This document shows positions 26,340 through 34,032 of a stretch of 64,000 bases of DNA, piece by piece (positions within the stretch are counted from its first letter, which is position 1; every line of letters begins with the position of its first letter). Origin of the DNA: Nostocales cyanobacterium HT-58-2 (lineage in GTDB: Bacteria; Cyanobacteriota; Cyanobacteriia; Cyanobacteriales; Nostocaceae); assembly GCA_002163975.1 (NCBI GenBank), contig CP019636.1:4398501-4462500 (forward strand), read 5' to 3'. A model generated the notes under the pieces. That model had not been told where the DNA came from. It was given only the letters and a program-made list of their open reading frames with translations, and did not search any database. A program made the position numbers and the translations under genes.

Positions 26340-26749
26340 CGTACCTTAAAGCTACCTATCTCTTGCGAGCAGTCCTCAAACCAAAAACCCGTTCTATTGA
26401 ACCAAGTTTTGAGCTTGATTTAGATAGCCCCAGAGGGCTTCATCATCCCCAAGCGTTAGGTACTTGTAGACAGTGCCTTAGAAACTGGTTCTGTCATTTC
26501 CCTGGTTTTCGTGCGCCCCACGATACCTTGATTTTGTTAAATTGATTTGCTTTTCTGGATTTGGTTTCTGCGAGAAACTCTGGCTATGTTTTCACTCGAC
26601 TTCGCCACCGAGCAGCAAGTGTTGTTATTCGACCACGGAGTGGGGTACTGTTTACCAAAAAGGCTCAACCCTATTTGCCGGACACCCTGTCTTGGACTTT
26701 CACCTGTCGCTATAATTAGTATAACACCAAGGACTAAATAATTGCGAAA
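26340..26749. other. 410-bp unexplained interior between structured RNA and small ORF
   Basis: No frame gives a recognisable protein. Short frames contain several Cys residues (GTCRQCLRNWFCHF) but no TnpB or IscB motif that I can identify. GCCC/GGGC and CTCAAA/TTTTGAG pairings are present. It may be a strongly decayed element body. Confidence 0.4.
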
Positions 26750-26962
26750 ATGGGCAAGAAAAGATTAAAGAACGTACCTATTTTGTATGAAGGAATCAAG
26801 AAGAAGCGATCTATTGGATTAACGGACACAGCCTATCAAACCCTTCAAGAAGCGGCAGCGGCAGAGAAACTCAGTTTGTCCGAATTCGTTGAAAGATGGG
26901 CACGGCAGCTAAAGCTGCAACGCATTCATGAGCCAGCGCTGCAGGAGGGTTTCCCTCCGTAG
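26750..26962 (+). CDS. Small hypothetical protein, ribbon-helix-helix-like
   Basis: This 70-residue basic protein starts with ATG 26750. Residues 20-55 read SIGLTDTAYQTLQEAAAAEK then LSLSEFVERWARQLK, the pattern of a short strand and two helices found in ribbon-helix-helix or CopG-like DNA-binding proteins. Its last eight residues (ALQEGFPP) come from a dispersed GC-rich repeat (26938-26972), so its 3' end has been rewritten by a repeat insertion. It lies between the two CCCACGGCT hairpins. Function is unknown. Confidence 0.5.
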   Translation: MGKKRLKNVPILYEGIKKKRSIGLTDTAYQTLQEAAAAEKLSLSEFVERWARQLKLQRIHEPALQEGFPP

Positions 26963-26972
26963 GCGACTGGCG
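26938..26972. repeat. Dispersed repeat module (GCAGGAGGGTTTCCCTCC type)
   Basis: This module is GCTGCAGGAGGG, TTTCCCTCCGTAGG, CGACTGGCG. It recurs with few changes at 41319-41353 and 50477-50512, where it is joined to further modules. The core AGGAGGG/CCCTCC forms a hairpin. Here it supplies the last codons and stop of the small protein gene. Confidence 0.8.
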
Positions 26973-26974
26973 TC

Positions 26975-26995
26975 CCCACGGCTAGAAGCCGTGGG
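26975..26995. repeat. Hairpin CCCACGGCT/AGCCGTGGG
   Basis: A perfect 9-bp stem with loop AGA is followed by CTTTCTGCTTTC. It repeats the outer stem of 26274-26323 and could be the second end of a 0.7-kb non-autonomous IS200/IS605-like unit, or simply a terminator. Confidence 0.6.
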
Positions 26996-27169
26996 CTTTC
27001 TGCTTTCAATGTTGTAAAATAAAACCCCAAGTTTGTCTGACCTGGGGTTAATGGTGTTTCAACCACGATGTGCATGACGGCTTACCGCCTTAATCTATCC
27101 TTTTGGACTGAATCAAATTAGCCAAAATGCCAAGACTTCAGATTTTGCACGTGATAATAGACGTTAACT

Positions 27170-27616
27170 CTATTCTCCCCTGCTCGGGTGCCCCTGCTCC
27201 TCTGCTTCCATTGATGGCATCTTGACAAACTTGGGCAGATCCGGGTTCATGTAATCCCACGGCTGGGCACTGGCTGTGTACAAGTCCATCGCAGGTTGGA
27301 ACAAGCTTGGATCATCGAGACTCCCTGCCATAATACCCATCAGTTCCGGGATTGGAGGCTTGCTAAATAAGCGGGAACCGCAGTTCGGGCAAAAGCCTCT
27401 ACCAACAATGCTTCCGCTATCACCAATCACGTCATAGTATTTCACATCTCCGGTGATGGTAAGTGCACTCCGCGGCACAAGAAGCGCAGAAGCATAGGCA
27501 GTTCCTGTCGCGCGTTGACAATCGCGACAGTGACAATTCCCCATTACAATGGGTTCTGCTGAACATTCGTAGCGGACAGATCCGCACAGACAACCACCAG
27601 TAAATTTTGTTGCCAT
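27170..27616 (-). CDS. GFA-family (glutathione-dependent formaldehyde-activating-like) zinc protein
   Basis: Start is ATG 27616, preceded by AGAAGGAG at good spacing; a longer frame begins upstream but lacks a site. The 148-residue protein has the GFA/CENP-V zinc motifs: GGCLCGSVRYEC at the N-terminus, GNCHCRDCQRATG, and GFCPNCGSRLF. Most family members have no proven activity; a few are linked to S-(hydroxymethyl)glutathione. It is divergent from the urease genes. Confidence 0.9.
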   Translation of the reverse strand: MATKFTGGCLCGSVRYECSAEPIVMGNCHCRDCQRATGTAYASALLVPRSALTITGDVKYYDVIGDSGSIVGRGFCPNCGSRLFSKPPIPELMGIMAGSLDDPSLFQPAMDLYTASAQPWDYMNPDLPKFVKMPSMEAEEQGHPSRGE

Positions 27617-27803
27617 AAGAATATTTCTCCTTCTGTGGGTTGTGTGACTTCTAGAACGCGGGTACAGATGGCACAACATTTAACTCCTAGAATGGAGAGA
27701 AGTCTACTATCTTTCAACAAATAACTCTTAATTTTGTTCTACAAGTTTTTACTTTTTTACGGTATAAATTCAAAAAATAAAATTTGAAAAAAAGTAAGAA
27801 TTT

Positions 27804-28661
27804 GTGAATCAACAGCCAAACTATCAAACCACAGCACAATCCACAGATGGCTGGCATGGCAAACTTAACTTAGTGTATGCTCATCGCCAAAGTACAACAA
27901 CACTCATTCACAACCAAAATCAAGCACCCTTAAAGGTACAACGCCCATTTTATCCAGAGGGGCAAGAGGTTTGCCATAGCGTGATTTTACATACAGCAGG
28001 GGGAGTTGTCGGGGGCGATCGCCTTTCTTGCAACTTCCACCTCCAACCCAATGCTCAAGCACTGATCACCACAGCAGCAGCAAGTAAGATATATCGTAGT
28101 AATGGCACTCAAGCAAGACAAAGCATCGAGATACAAGTTGATGCTTTGTCTTGCTTGGAGTGGTTACCCCAAGAAACAATTGTCTTTGATGGTGCAATTT
28201 ATCGACAAGACTTGCGGGTAGAATTAGACACAGGAGCAAGCTGGATAGGGTGGGAGATAACCCGATTTGGACGCAGTGCACGAGGTGAAAAATTTACAAC
28301 AGGAGAATGGCGATCGCACACTGAAGTTTGGCAGCAGGGTGTTCCTTTATGGATTGATAGGCAATGGCTACCTGCAAGCGTTGAGGTTTTCCATAGTCCT
28401 CACGGCTTGGCAGGACAACCTTTGGTAGGTAATCTCGTTTACATTGGGCAAGAAGTTACATCAGATTTGGTAGAAAAGGCGCGTTCTCTGTGGGATGGCA
28501 AAGGAGAAACAGGTGTGACTCGTCTTCCATGTGGATTATTATGTCGCTATCGTGGTTCTTTGACATCTGAGGTGAGAAACTGGTTTATTGGTGTTTGGCA
28601 GCTATTGCGTCAATCATTTTTGACACGTTCTAGTTGTGTACCACGAGTTTGGCAGATTTGA
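27804..28661 (+). CDS. ureD: Urease accessory protein UreD
   Basis: This 285-residue protein starts at GTG 27804. UreD features include AHRQSTTTLIHNQNQAPLKV, RPFYPEG, HTAGGVVGGDRL and TTAAASKIYRS. UreD binds the urease apoenzyme with UreF and UreG during nickel insertion. It begins the operon ureD-ureA-ureB-DUF1349-ureC. ureE, ureF and ureG are not in this window. Confidence 0.95.
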   Translation: MNQQPNYQTTAQSTDGWHGKLNLVYAHRQSTTTLIHNQNQAPLKVQRPFYPEGQEVCHSVILHTAGGVVGGDRLSCNFHLQPNAQALITTAAASKIYRSNGTQARQSIEIQVDALSCLEWLPQETIVFDGAIYRQDLRVELDTGASWIGWEITRFGRSARGEKFTTGEWRSHTEVWQQGVPLWIDRQWLPASVEVFHSPHGLAGQPLVGNLVYIGQEVTSDLVEKARSLWDGKGETGVTRLPCGLLCRYRGSLTSEVRNWFIGVWQLLRQSFLTRSSCVPRVWQI

Positions 28662-28695
28662 AAGAACCGCAAAGGCGCAAAGGAAGGGGTGGAAG

Positions 28696-28998
28696 GTGCA
28701 ACTAACGCCGCAGGAGAAAGATAAACTATTGATTTTTACCGCTGCGCTATTAGCAGAAAGGCGGAAAGAAAGAGGTTTGAAGTTGAATTATCCGGAAGCG
28801 GTGGCGTATATTTCTGCTGCTATTTTGGAAGGTGCGAGAGATGGACGAACAGTTGCAGAATTGATGAGTTATGGGACAACTCTGTTAACGCGGGATGATG
28901 TGATGGAAGGTGTACCAGAAATGGTGCATGAGGTGCAGGTGGAAGCGACTTTTCCTGATGGGACAAAGTTGATAACAGTTCACAACCCAATTCGCTAA
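28696..28998 (+). CDS. ureA: Urease subunit gamma
   Basis: The start is set at GTG 28696, giving the canonical (M)QLTPQEKDKLLIFTAALLAE and a 100-residue protein, the family length. AAGGAAGGGG lies just upstream; the longer frame from 28636 would add 20 residues overlapping ureD. YPEAVAYISAAILEGARDG and PDGTKLITVHNPIR are conserved. UreA is a structural subunit of urease with UreB and UreC. Confidence 0.95.
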   Translation: MQLTPQEKDKLLIFTAALLAERRKERGLKLNYPEAVAYISAAILEGARDGRTVAELMSYGTTLLTRDDVMEGVPEMVHEVQVEATFPDGTKLITVHNPIR

Positions 28999-29016
28999 TT
29001 CTTGCGGAGGTATAGA

Positions 29017-29328
29017 ATGATTCCAGGGGAAATTATTACACCAGAAGGGGAAATAGAACTCAATGCAGGTCGTCCTACTGTAAGATTGCAAGTGTCCAAC
29101 ACAGGCGATCGCCCTATTCAAGTTGGTTCCCATTTCCACTTTTTTGAAGTCAACGCCGCGTTAAATTTTGACAGAGAACAAGCAAGGGGAATGCGTCTTG
29201 ATATCCCTGCTGGGACAGCAGTCCGTTTTGAACCAGGCGATGAAAAAGAAGTGACATTGGTCCCGTTAGTTGGTAGCCGTCAAGTCTACGGCTTCAACGC
29301 CAGAATTAACGGACAGCTAGATTCATGA
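29017..29328 (+). CDS. ureB: Urease subunit beta
   Basis: The start is ATG 29017, with GGAGG about 7 bases upstream, giving 103 residues beginning MIPGEIITPEGEIELNAGR. Conserved features include RPIQVGSHFHFFEVNAAL, RLDIPAGTAVRFEPG and YGFNARINGQLD. It forms the urease (ABC)3 core with UreA and UreC. The gap to ureA is 18 bp. Confidence 0.95.
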   Translation: MIPGEIITPEGEIELNAGRPTVRLQVSNTGDRPIQVGSHFHFFEVNAALNFDREQARGMRLDIPAGTAVRFEPGDEKEVTLVPLVGSRQVYGFNARINGQLDS

Positions 29329-29446
29329 TAAGTGTGCAATAGCTACTAAAAAAGTCGAAGTTATTCTCAATAATAATCGGTTCCTACTACCTTATGAAAA
29401 AGGCAAAGGCGTAAGCACACACTTTAGATGTCAGGATTCAATAGTG

Positions 29447-29983
29447 ATGGAATGGTACAACGAACCGCCTGTTTGGAATGTCCAAGGTGACATAATTCAC
29501 ATCACCTCTGGAGCAAAAACGGACTTTTGGCGTGAGACTCACTATGGTTTTGTAAGAGATAATGGTCACTTTTTTTATGAACAAATTCAGGGTGACTTTG
29601 TTGTTGAAGTGAGAGTGAGTGGTCAGTATCAAGAATTGTACGACCAAGCAGGACTCATGCTGCGTTCCAATGAGTTGAATTGGTTGAAATGTGGTATTGA
29701 ATTTGTCAATGGTGTGCAACAAGTAAGCGCTGTCGTCACACGCGACTACTCGGATTGGTCTATTATACCAATGCCAGAAAATCCCTCTGCTATTTGGATG
29801 CGTGTCACTCGACGTGGTACTGCTGTAGAAGTGCAATATTCCTTGGATGGGAATGACTACACGATGCTGAGGTTGGCGTATCTGACTCCTGTGGAAACAG
29901 TGAATGTTGGTGTTATGTGTGCCTCTCCTGAAGGGAATGGCTTCCCAATAAAGTTTGAAAAATTCGCAATTCGCAGTTTGTGA
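29447..29983 (+). CDS. DUF1349 (concanavalin-like) protein inside the urease operon
   Basis: This protein of about 178 residues starts at ATG 29447 (GTG 29444 is one codon earlier). The sequence WNVQGDIIHITSGAKTDFW, GDFVVEVRVSGQYQELYDQA, GLMLRSNELNWLKCGIEFVN and VNVGVMCASPEG matches DUF1349, a beta-sandwich family that includes yeast regulation-of-enolase protein 1. It sits 118 bp after ureB and 9 bp before ureC with GAGGAG between, so it is co-transcribed with urease. A carbohydrate-binding role is suggested by fold only; its link to urea use is unknown. Confidence 0.85.
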   Translation: MEWYNEPPVWNVQGDIIHITSGAKTDFWRETHYGFVRDNGHFFYEQIQGDFVVEVRVSGQYQELYDQAGLMLRSNELNWLKCGIEFVNGVQQVSAVVTRDYSDWSIIPMPENPSAIWMRVTRRGTAVEVQYSLDGNDYTMLRLAYLTPVETVNVGVMCASPEGNGFPIKFEKFAIRSL

Positions 29984-29992
29984 GGAGTTATT

Positions 29993-31708
29993 ATGAGTTA
30001 CAGAATGGATCGCCGTGCTTATGCGGAAACCTTTGGTCCAACAGTAGGCGATCGCATCCGACTAGCCGACACAGAATTATTTATCGAAGTAGAACAAGAC
30101 CTTACAACCTACGGCGATGAAGTAAAATTCGGTGGTGGTAAAGTCATCCGCGATGGAATGGGACAGTCCCCCATTTCTAACGCCGATGGTGCGGTTGATT
30201 TAGTCATTACCAATGCCTTAATTTTGGATTGGTGGGGTATCGTCAAAGCAGATATCGGTATTAAAAACGGCAAGGTATTTAAAATTGGTAAAGCAGGAAA
30301 TCCTTATATTCAATACAACGTAGATATTATTATTGGCCCTGGTACTGAAGCGCTGGCTGGGGAAGGAATGATTCTTACAGCTGGTGGGATTGACTCCCAC
30401 ATTCACTTTATTTGTCCTCAACAAATTGAAGTGGCGATCGCCTCTGGTATCACCACGATGATTGGCGGTGGTACTGGTCCAGCTACGGGTACAAATGCTA
30501 CAACTTGTACCCCTGGACCTTGGAATATTTACCGAATGTTGCAAGCTGCAGATGCCTTTCCCGTGAACTTAGGATTTTTAGGAAAAGGTAATGCCAGCCA
30601 ACCACAAGGACTCGTAGAACAAGTGCAAGCAGGTGCAATGGGATTAAAATTGCACGAAGACTGGGGAACGACCCCAGCAGCAATTGATACCTGCCTCAGC
30701 GTTGCTGATGAATATGATGTGCAGGTGGCAATTCACACTGATACTTTAAACGAAGCGGGGTTTGTGGAAGATACGATCGCCGCTTTTAAAAATCGTGTTA
30801 TTCATACATACCATACTGAAGGCGCTGGCGGTGGTCATGCACCAGACATAATCAAAGTTTGTGGAGAAGCAAATGTGCTACCATCTTCCACCAACCCCAC
30901 ACGTCCTTACACCGTCAACACCCTAGATGAACACTTGGATATGTTGATGGTGTGTCATCACCTCGATCCAGCAATTGCCGAGGATGTTGCATTTGCAGAA
31001 TCGCGCATCCGTCGGGAAACCATCGCCGCAGAAGACATTCTGCATGATTTAGGTGCATTCAGTATGATTTCTTCTGACTCCCAAGCAATGGGACGAGTCG
31101 GAGAGGTGATAATTCGTACATGGCAGACTGCCCACAAAATGAAGGTGCAGCGGGGTAACAAAGGCTTGGCAACAGATATAACAGATAATGATAATTTCCG
31201 AGCTAAAAGATACGTAGCAAAGTATACTATAAATCCAGCAATTACCCATGGGATTGCTCAATATGTGGGTTCAGTAGAAGAGGGGAAACTGGCGGATTTG
31301 TGTTTGTGGCGTCCAGCGTTTTTTGGTGTCAAGCCAGAGATCGTGATTAAAGGCGGAATGATTGCATGGTCACAAATGGGTGATGCTAATGCAAGTATAC
31401 CGACACCGCAACCAGTACATATGCGACCAATGTTTGGCAGTTTCGCGGGTGCGCGCCACGCTACATCATTAACTTTTGTCTCGCAAGCAGCATTAGAAAG
31501 AGAGATTTCTAGTCAATTGGGTTTGCAAAAGCAAGCGGTTGCAGTTTCCGGGACACGCCAGTTGAGTAAGCGGGATATGAAGCTGAATGATGTGTTACCT
31601 CATATTGAAGTGGATGCAGAAACCTATGAAGTGAGGGCGGATGGAGAGTTACTGACTTGTGAACCAGCAACGGTTTTACCTATGGCGCAGAGGTACTTTT
31701 TGTTTTGA
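29993..31708 (+). CDS. ureC: Urease subunit alpha (catalytic)
   Basis: This 571-residue protein is full length. Nickel-site residues are visible: H136 and H138 in DSHIHF, the carbamylated K219 in GLKLHEDWG, His in VAIHTDTLNE and in HTYHTEGAGGGHAPD, and the flap motif MVCHHLD with catalytic Cys and His. It hydrolyses urea to ammonia and carbamate in the cytoplasm. GAGGAG precedes the ATG. No ureE/F/G follows; the next genes are a toxin-antitoxin pair. Confidence 0.97.
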   Translation: MSYRMDRRAYAETFGPTVGDRIRLADTELFIEVEQDLTTYGDEVKFGGGKVIRDGMGQSPISNADGAVDLVITNALILDWWGIVKADIGIKNGKVFKIGKAGNPYIQYNVDIIIGPGTEALAGEGMILTAGGIDSHIHFICPQQIEVAIASGITTMIGGGTGPATGTNATTCTPGPWNIYRMLQAADAFPVNLGFLGKGNASQPQGLVEQVQAGAMGLKLHEDWGTTPAAIDTCLSVADEYDVQVAIHTDTLNEAGFVEDTIAAFKNRVIHTYHTEGAGGGHAPDIIKVCGEANVLPSSTNPTRPYTVNTLDEHLDMLMVCHHLDPAIAEDVAFAESRIRRETIAAEDILHDLGAFSMISSDSQAMGRVGEVIIRTWQTAHKMKVQRGNKGLATDITDNDNFRAKRYVAKYTINPAITHGIAQYVGSVEEGKLADLCLWRPAFFGVKPEIVIKGGMIAWSQMGDANASIPTPQPVHMRPMFGSFAGARHATSLTFVSQAALEREISSQLGLQKQAVAVSGTRQLSKRDMKLNDVLPHIEVDAETYEVRADGELLTCEPATVLPMAQRYFLF

Positions 31709-31815
31709 TATCTTAATGTTTTGGTTTTCTTAATATTTTGGTATTGTAGGGGCAATCCTGGGGTGAGTGTCTCTACTCCTGAAAGTCTGGCTTAGGTGCA
31801 ACATGATAACTATTA

Positions 31816-31837
31816 ATTTGGCTAAACTATCTCTAGA
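31816..31837 (+). promoter_or_regulatory. Shared element upstream of HicBA
   Basis: The 22-base element begins ATTTGGCTAAACT and ends TCTAGA. It differs at two positions from 33508-33529, upstream of mntA. It ends 19 bp before the hicB start. The position suits a promoter or operator shared by two toxin-antitoxin operons. Confidence 0.5.
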
Positions 31838-31856
31838 CAATTGAGACACTCTGGTT

Positions 31857-32099
31857 ATGTTCACAAAATACACGCAAGCTGCAATGCATCGAGCCAAGTA
31901 TAAGATTTTGTCAGAAGATGGCACTTTCTATGGAGAAATTCCGGAATTCGAGGGTGTCTGGGCTAATGCAGATACCTTGGAAGCTTGTAGAGAAGAATTA
32001 GCAGAGGTTTTGGAAGAGTGGATTTTATTACGAGTTTCTCGTAACCTACCATTACCTGTAGTTGATGGGATTGAACTATCAATCAAAGAAGTAGCATAA
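31857..32099 (+). CDS. hicB: HicB-like antitoxin
   Basis: This 80-residue protein shows the HicB partial RNase-H-like fold: YKILSEDGTFYGEIPEFEGV then WANADTLEACREELAEVLEE and a short C-terminal segment. No separate DNA-binding domain follows, as in short HicB proteins. It would neutralise HicA. The gene overlaps hicA by one base (TAATG), so the two are translationally coupled. The order antitoxin-toxin is common in cyanobacteria. Confidence 0.88.
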   Translation: MFTKYTQAAMHRAKYKILSEDGTFYGEIPEFEGVWANADTLEACREELAEVLEEWILLRVSRNLPLPVVDGIELSIKEVA

Positions 32100-32317
32100 T
32101 GCCTTTCTTTGGACCTATCAAGCGCCCAGATTTAATCCGGTATTTGAAACAATTAGGGTTTGAAGGACCCTACTCTGGTAGTAAGCATCAGTATATGGTC
32201 AAGGATGATATTACAGTACGAATACCAAACCCACACAAAAGTGATATTGGAAAAGGTCTTTTAGCTGAGATATTGCGACAAGCTGGAATTGAGAAGGATG
32301 AGTGGGAACAGCTGTGA
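32099..32317 (+). CDS. hicA: HicA mRNA-interferase toxin
   Basis: This 72-residue dsRBD-like toxin has LIRYLKQLGFEGPYSGSKHQ with the catalytic His30 in GSKHQYMV and the closing strand pattern TVRIPNPH. HicA cleaves mRNA until bound by HicB. It directly follows hicB with a one-base overlap. Nothing suggests inactivation. Confidence 0.9.
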   Translation: MPFFGPIKRPDLIRYLKQLGFEGPYSGSKHQYMVKDDITVRIPNPHKSDIGKGLLAEILRQAGIEKDEWEQL

Positions 32318-32493
32318 TGTTTAAAGGGCGATCGCACTTCACACAGTACCAGAGGCGATAAGAGGAGCGATTAGCCTTGTCCTGGCGGACACGCTCCGCG
32401 TTGGCGCAGCCTATCCACAGGACTTACGGCTATCGCCTTTTGTTCAAAGTTATGATGTAACAGTTAAAGGTTGTATTTAAAACAAACACAATT
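32318..32493. repeat. GC-rich dispersed repeat with HIP1 sites
   Basis: The stretch holds GGGCGATCGC, then GGCGGACACGCTCCGCGTT, GGCGCAGCCTATCC and a further GGACTTACGG block. GGACACGCTCC resembles the inverse of GGAGCGTATCC in the mosaic repeats at 41 and 50 kb. No gene is present. Confidence 0.55.
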
Positions 32494-32763
32494 ATGTTAC
32501 CTTTTCATAAAAAAATTGTAACTGATGAAGAAATGCGTCCAGTTGCAGTGTTGATTGATTATCAAGACTGGCAGAAAATTGAGAAAATATTAGAAGATTA
32601 TCAAGCACAACAAAAAGAAGAGTTGAATTTAGACAAGTATGCAGGTGTCATTAAACTTACTCAAGACCCTTTAGAGTATCAGCAGCAAATTCGGTATGAC
32701 AAGGTGGGCGCTTTGCGCGATCGCTTGCTTTGGGATCAGCATACGACAGAACCTATAAATTAG
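32494..32763 (+). CDS. Phd/YefM-like antitoxin-type protein, no cognate toxin adjacent
   Basis: This 89-residue protein begins MLPFHKKIVTDEEMRPVAVL and IDYQDWQKIEKILEDY, a pattern seen in Phd-type antitoxins and their orphans. The C-terminus is charged. It ends convergently with doc, overlapping its last 11 bp. Doc toxins are often paired with Phd antitoxins, but doc here has its own antitoxin upstream, so this protein may be an orphan or a second regulator. Confidence 0.55.
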   Translation: MLPFHKKIVTDEEMRPVAVLIDYQDWQKIEKILEDYQAQQKEELNLDKYAGVIKLTQDPLEYQQQIRYDKVGALRDRLLWDQHTTEPIN

Positions 32764-33154
32764 TAAAACCTGGGTTTGGAATGATATGACTGCGAAGCCA
32801 TTCAGTAAATTCGTCTCGCCCTAATTCACCAGATGCTACTTGCAAAATTACCTGCTCTTGCTCATCCACTGCTGCATCAATTTCATAGCCATTTAACACC
32901 AGGAAAACTTCCATCGCAGCGTGACCAATGCGTTTGTTGCCATCTGTGAAAGGATGGTTTTTAATCAAGGAAAAACCAAGAGTCGAAGCTTTCTCTACTA
33001 TTGTAGGGTAAAGTTCCTCCCCGCCAAATGTCATCTGTGGTTGAGCTATAGCTGATTCCAGTCCACCAAAGTGAGAAATACTTACTGAACCACCCGACTG
33101 CTCGATGATGCGATGATAGAGCTGTAAAACCTCGTCTAAGGTGAGATAGCGCAT
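32753..33154 (-). CDS. doc: Doc-type (Fic fold) toxin
   Basis: This 133-residue protein carries the Fic/Doc active motif HPFTDGNKR at residues 67-75 and starts MRYLTLDEVLQLYHRIIEQS, the classic Doc N-terminus. Doc phosphorylates elongation factor Tu and stops translation. Its ATG overlaps the stop of the upstream antitoxin by one base (TAATG). All catalytic residues appear intact. Confidence 0.92.
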   Translation of the reverse strand: MRYLTLDEVLQLYHRIIEQSGGSVSISHFGGLESAIAQPQMTFGGEELYPTIVEKASTLGFSLIKNHPFTDGNKRIGHAAMEVFLVLNGYEIDAAVDEQEQVILQVASGELGRDEFTEWLRSHIIPNPGFTNL

Positions 33155-33351
33155 TAAGCTAGCCGTTTGTACAGCTCAGCATTTTTCTTGAGTACATAGT
33201 CCATCGCATCTTGAAAAGATACTTCTGGCTGTTTTAGCAATTGTTCTACACCCATTAGCACTAATTCTTCTATTGATACGCCAAGACGAGTAGCCGTTTC
33301 TTGCAGCTTGACTAAACGATCATCAGGAATATGGATAGTGATGGTGTTCAT
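33154..33351 (-). CDS. Ribbon-helix-helix antitoxin for Doc
   Basis: This 65-residue protein starts MNTITIHIPDDRLVKLQETA and continues TRLGVSIEELVLMGVEQLL, an RHH-type DNA-binding N-terminus followed by a short toxin-binding tail. The stop codon overlaps the doc start. It presumably binds Doc and represses the pair. A second copy of its first codons and upstream 21 bp occurs at 34001-34021. Confidence 0.85.
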   Translation of the reverse strand: MNTITIHIPDDRLVKLQETATRLGVSIEELVLMGVEQLLKQPEVSFQDAMDYVLKKNAELYKRLA

Positions 33352-33361
33352 TGCTAGCTAA
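33341..33361. repeat. Direct repeat shared with 34001-34021
   Basis: This 21-bp stretch covers the start codon and immediate upstream of the Doc antitoxin (minus strand) and is identical to 34001-34021. Homology continues at lower identity on both sides. It marks a duplication or recombination event in the island. Confidence 0.85.
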
Positions 33362-33507
33362 TGGTTTGAGGATACGACCACTGTAGCATTGGAACTTATT
33401 TCATGATGTTGAGGCTATTTTAAAAGGCGATCGCCCTATTTCTCCTAGAAGCGATCGCCTATTTTGAGTGAAAGTGTGTCAGCATGGCTCCTTTGATAAG
33501 ACTTTTG

Positions 33508-33529
33508 ATTTGGCTAAACTGTTTCTAGA
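33508..33529 (+). promoter_or_regulatory. Shared element upstream of mntA
   Basis: This second copy of the 22-base element found before hicB begins ATTTGGCTAAACT and ends TCTAGA, with two substitutions. It ends 15 bp before the mntA start, close to the 19-bp spacing at hicB, which argues for function. Confidence 0.5.
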
Positions 33530-33544
33530 TGCCGCAGTCAAACC

Positions 33545-33835
33545 ATGAATATTTACAAACTTTTGCAAGCAAAACGAGAAGCAATCCTCCGAAGTGCTGC
33601 TAAATATGGAGCATACAACGTACGTATTTTTGGTTCTGTGGCACGCCAAGAGGCTGATGCAGACAGTGATGTTGATTTTCTGGTAGAAATGGAACCCGGA
33701 CGCAGCCTTTTTGACTTAGGTGGACTACTGATGGAGTTGCAAGAGCTACTGAATCGTGATGTAGATGTAGTCCCTGAAAAGGGATTACGACAGCGTATTA
33801 GGGAGCGGGTTTTGAGAGAGGCTGTTCCCTTATGA
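33545..33835 (+). CDS. mntA: MntA-like nucleotidyltransferase antitoxin
   Basis: This 96-residue minimal nucleotidyltransferase has the motif GSVARQEADADSDVDFLVE (G30/S31, D42, D44). In MntA-HepT systems MntA AMPylates and silences the HEPN RNase HepT. Its TGA overlaps the hepT start (ATGA). Because hepT is broken here, mntA is now an antitoxin without a working toxin. Confidence 0.9.
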   Translation: MNIYKLLQAKREAILRSAAKYGAYNVRIFGSVARQEADADSDVDFLVEMEPGRSLFDLGGLLMELQELLNRDVDVVPEKGLRQRIRERVLREAVPL

Positions 33836-33993
33836 GAGACGATCGCGAAAAGTTGCGTGATACTTTAGAAGCAATTGAACGTATAGACAAGTACGCAATT
33901 CAAGGAAGGCAAAGCTTTGAACAAAATGAACTGATTTAAACTTGGTTTACTCAACATCTGCAAATTATCGGTGAAGCCTCTCGCACCTTATCT
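33832..33993 (+). pseudogene. hepT: HepT-like HEPN toxin, broken by a nonsense codon and truncated
   Basis: Reading from ATG 33832 gives MRDDREKLRDTLEAIERIDK and YAIQGRQSFEQNELI, then TAA at 33937, where HepT proteins usually have Gln (CAA). The frame continues TWFTQHLQIIGEASRTLSDG, clearly HepT, and is then replaced at about 33994 by sequence matching the upstream of the Doc antitoxin. The RNase motif region (RxxxxH) is missing. The toxin is therefore doubly inactivated. Confidence 0.85.
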
Positions 33994-34000
33994 GATGGTA

Positions 34001-34021
34001 ATGGTGTTCATTGCTAGCTAA
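34001..34021. repeat. Copy of the Doc-antitoxin start region fused to hepT relic
   Basis: These 21 bases equal 33341-33361. On the minus strand they encode MNTITIR followed by a stop, a vestigial RHH antitoxin start. The junction with the hepT relic at about 33994 looks like a deletion or recombination endpoint. Confidence 0.8.
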
Positions 34022-34032
34022 GGGTTTTAAGA

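Noticed and set aside
26155..26741. Attempt to read a TnpB or IscB relic in the three plus and three minus frames
   Set aside because: No RuvC, HNH or zinc-finger motif of those families could be recognised, so only the RNA-like structure is reported.
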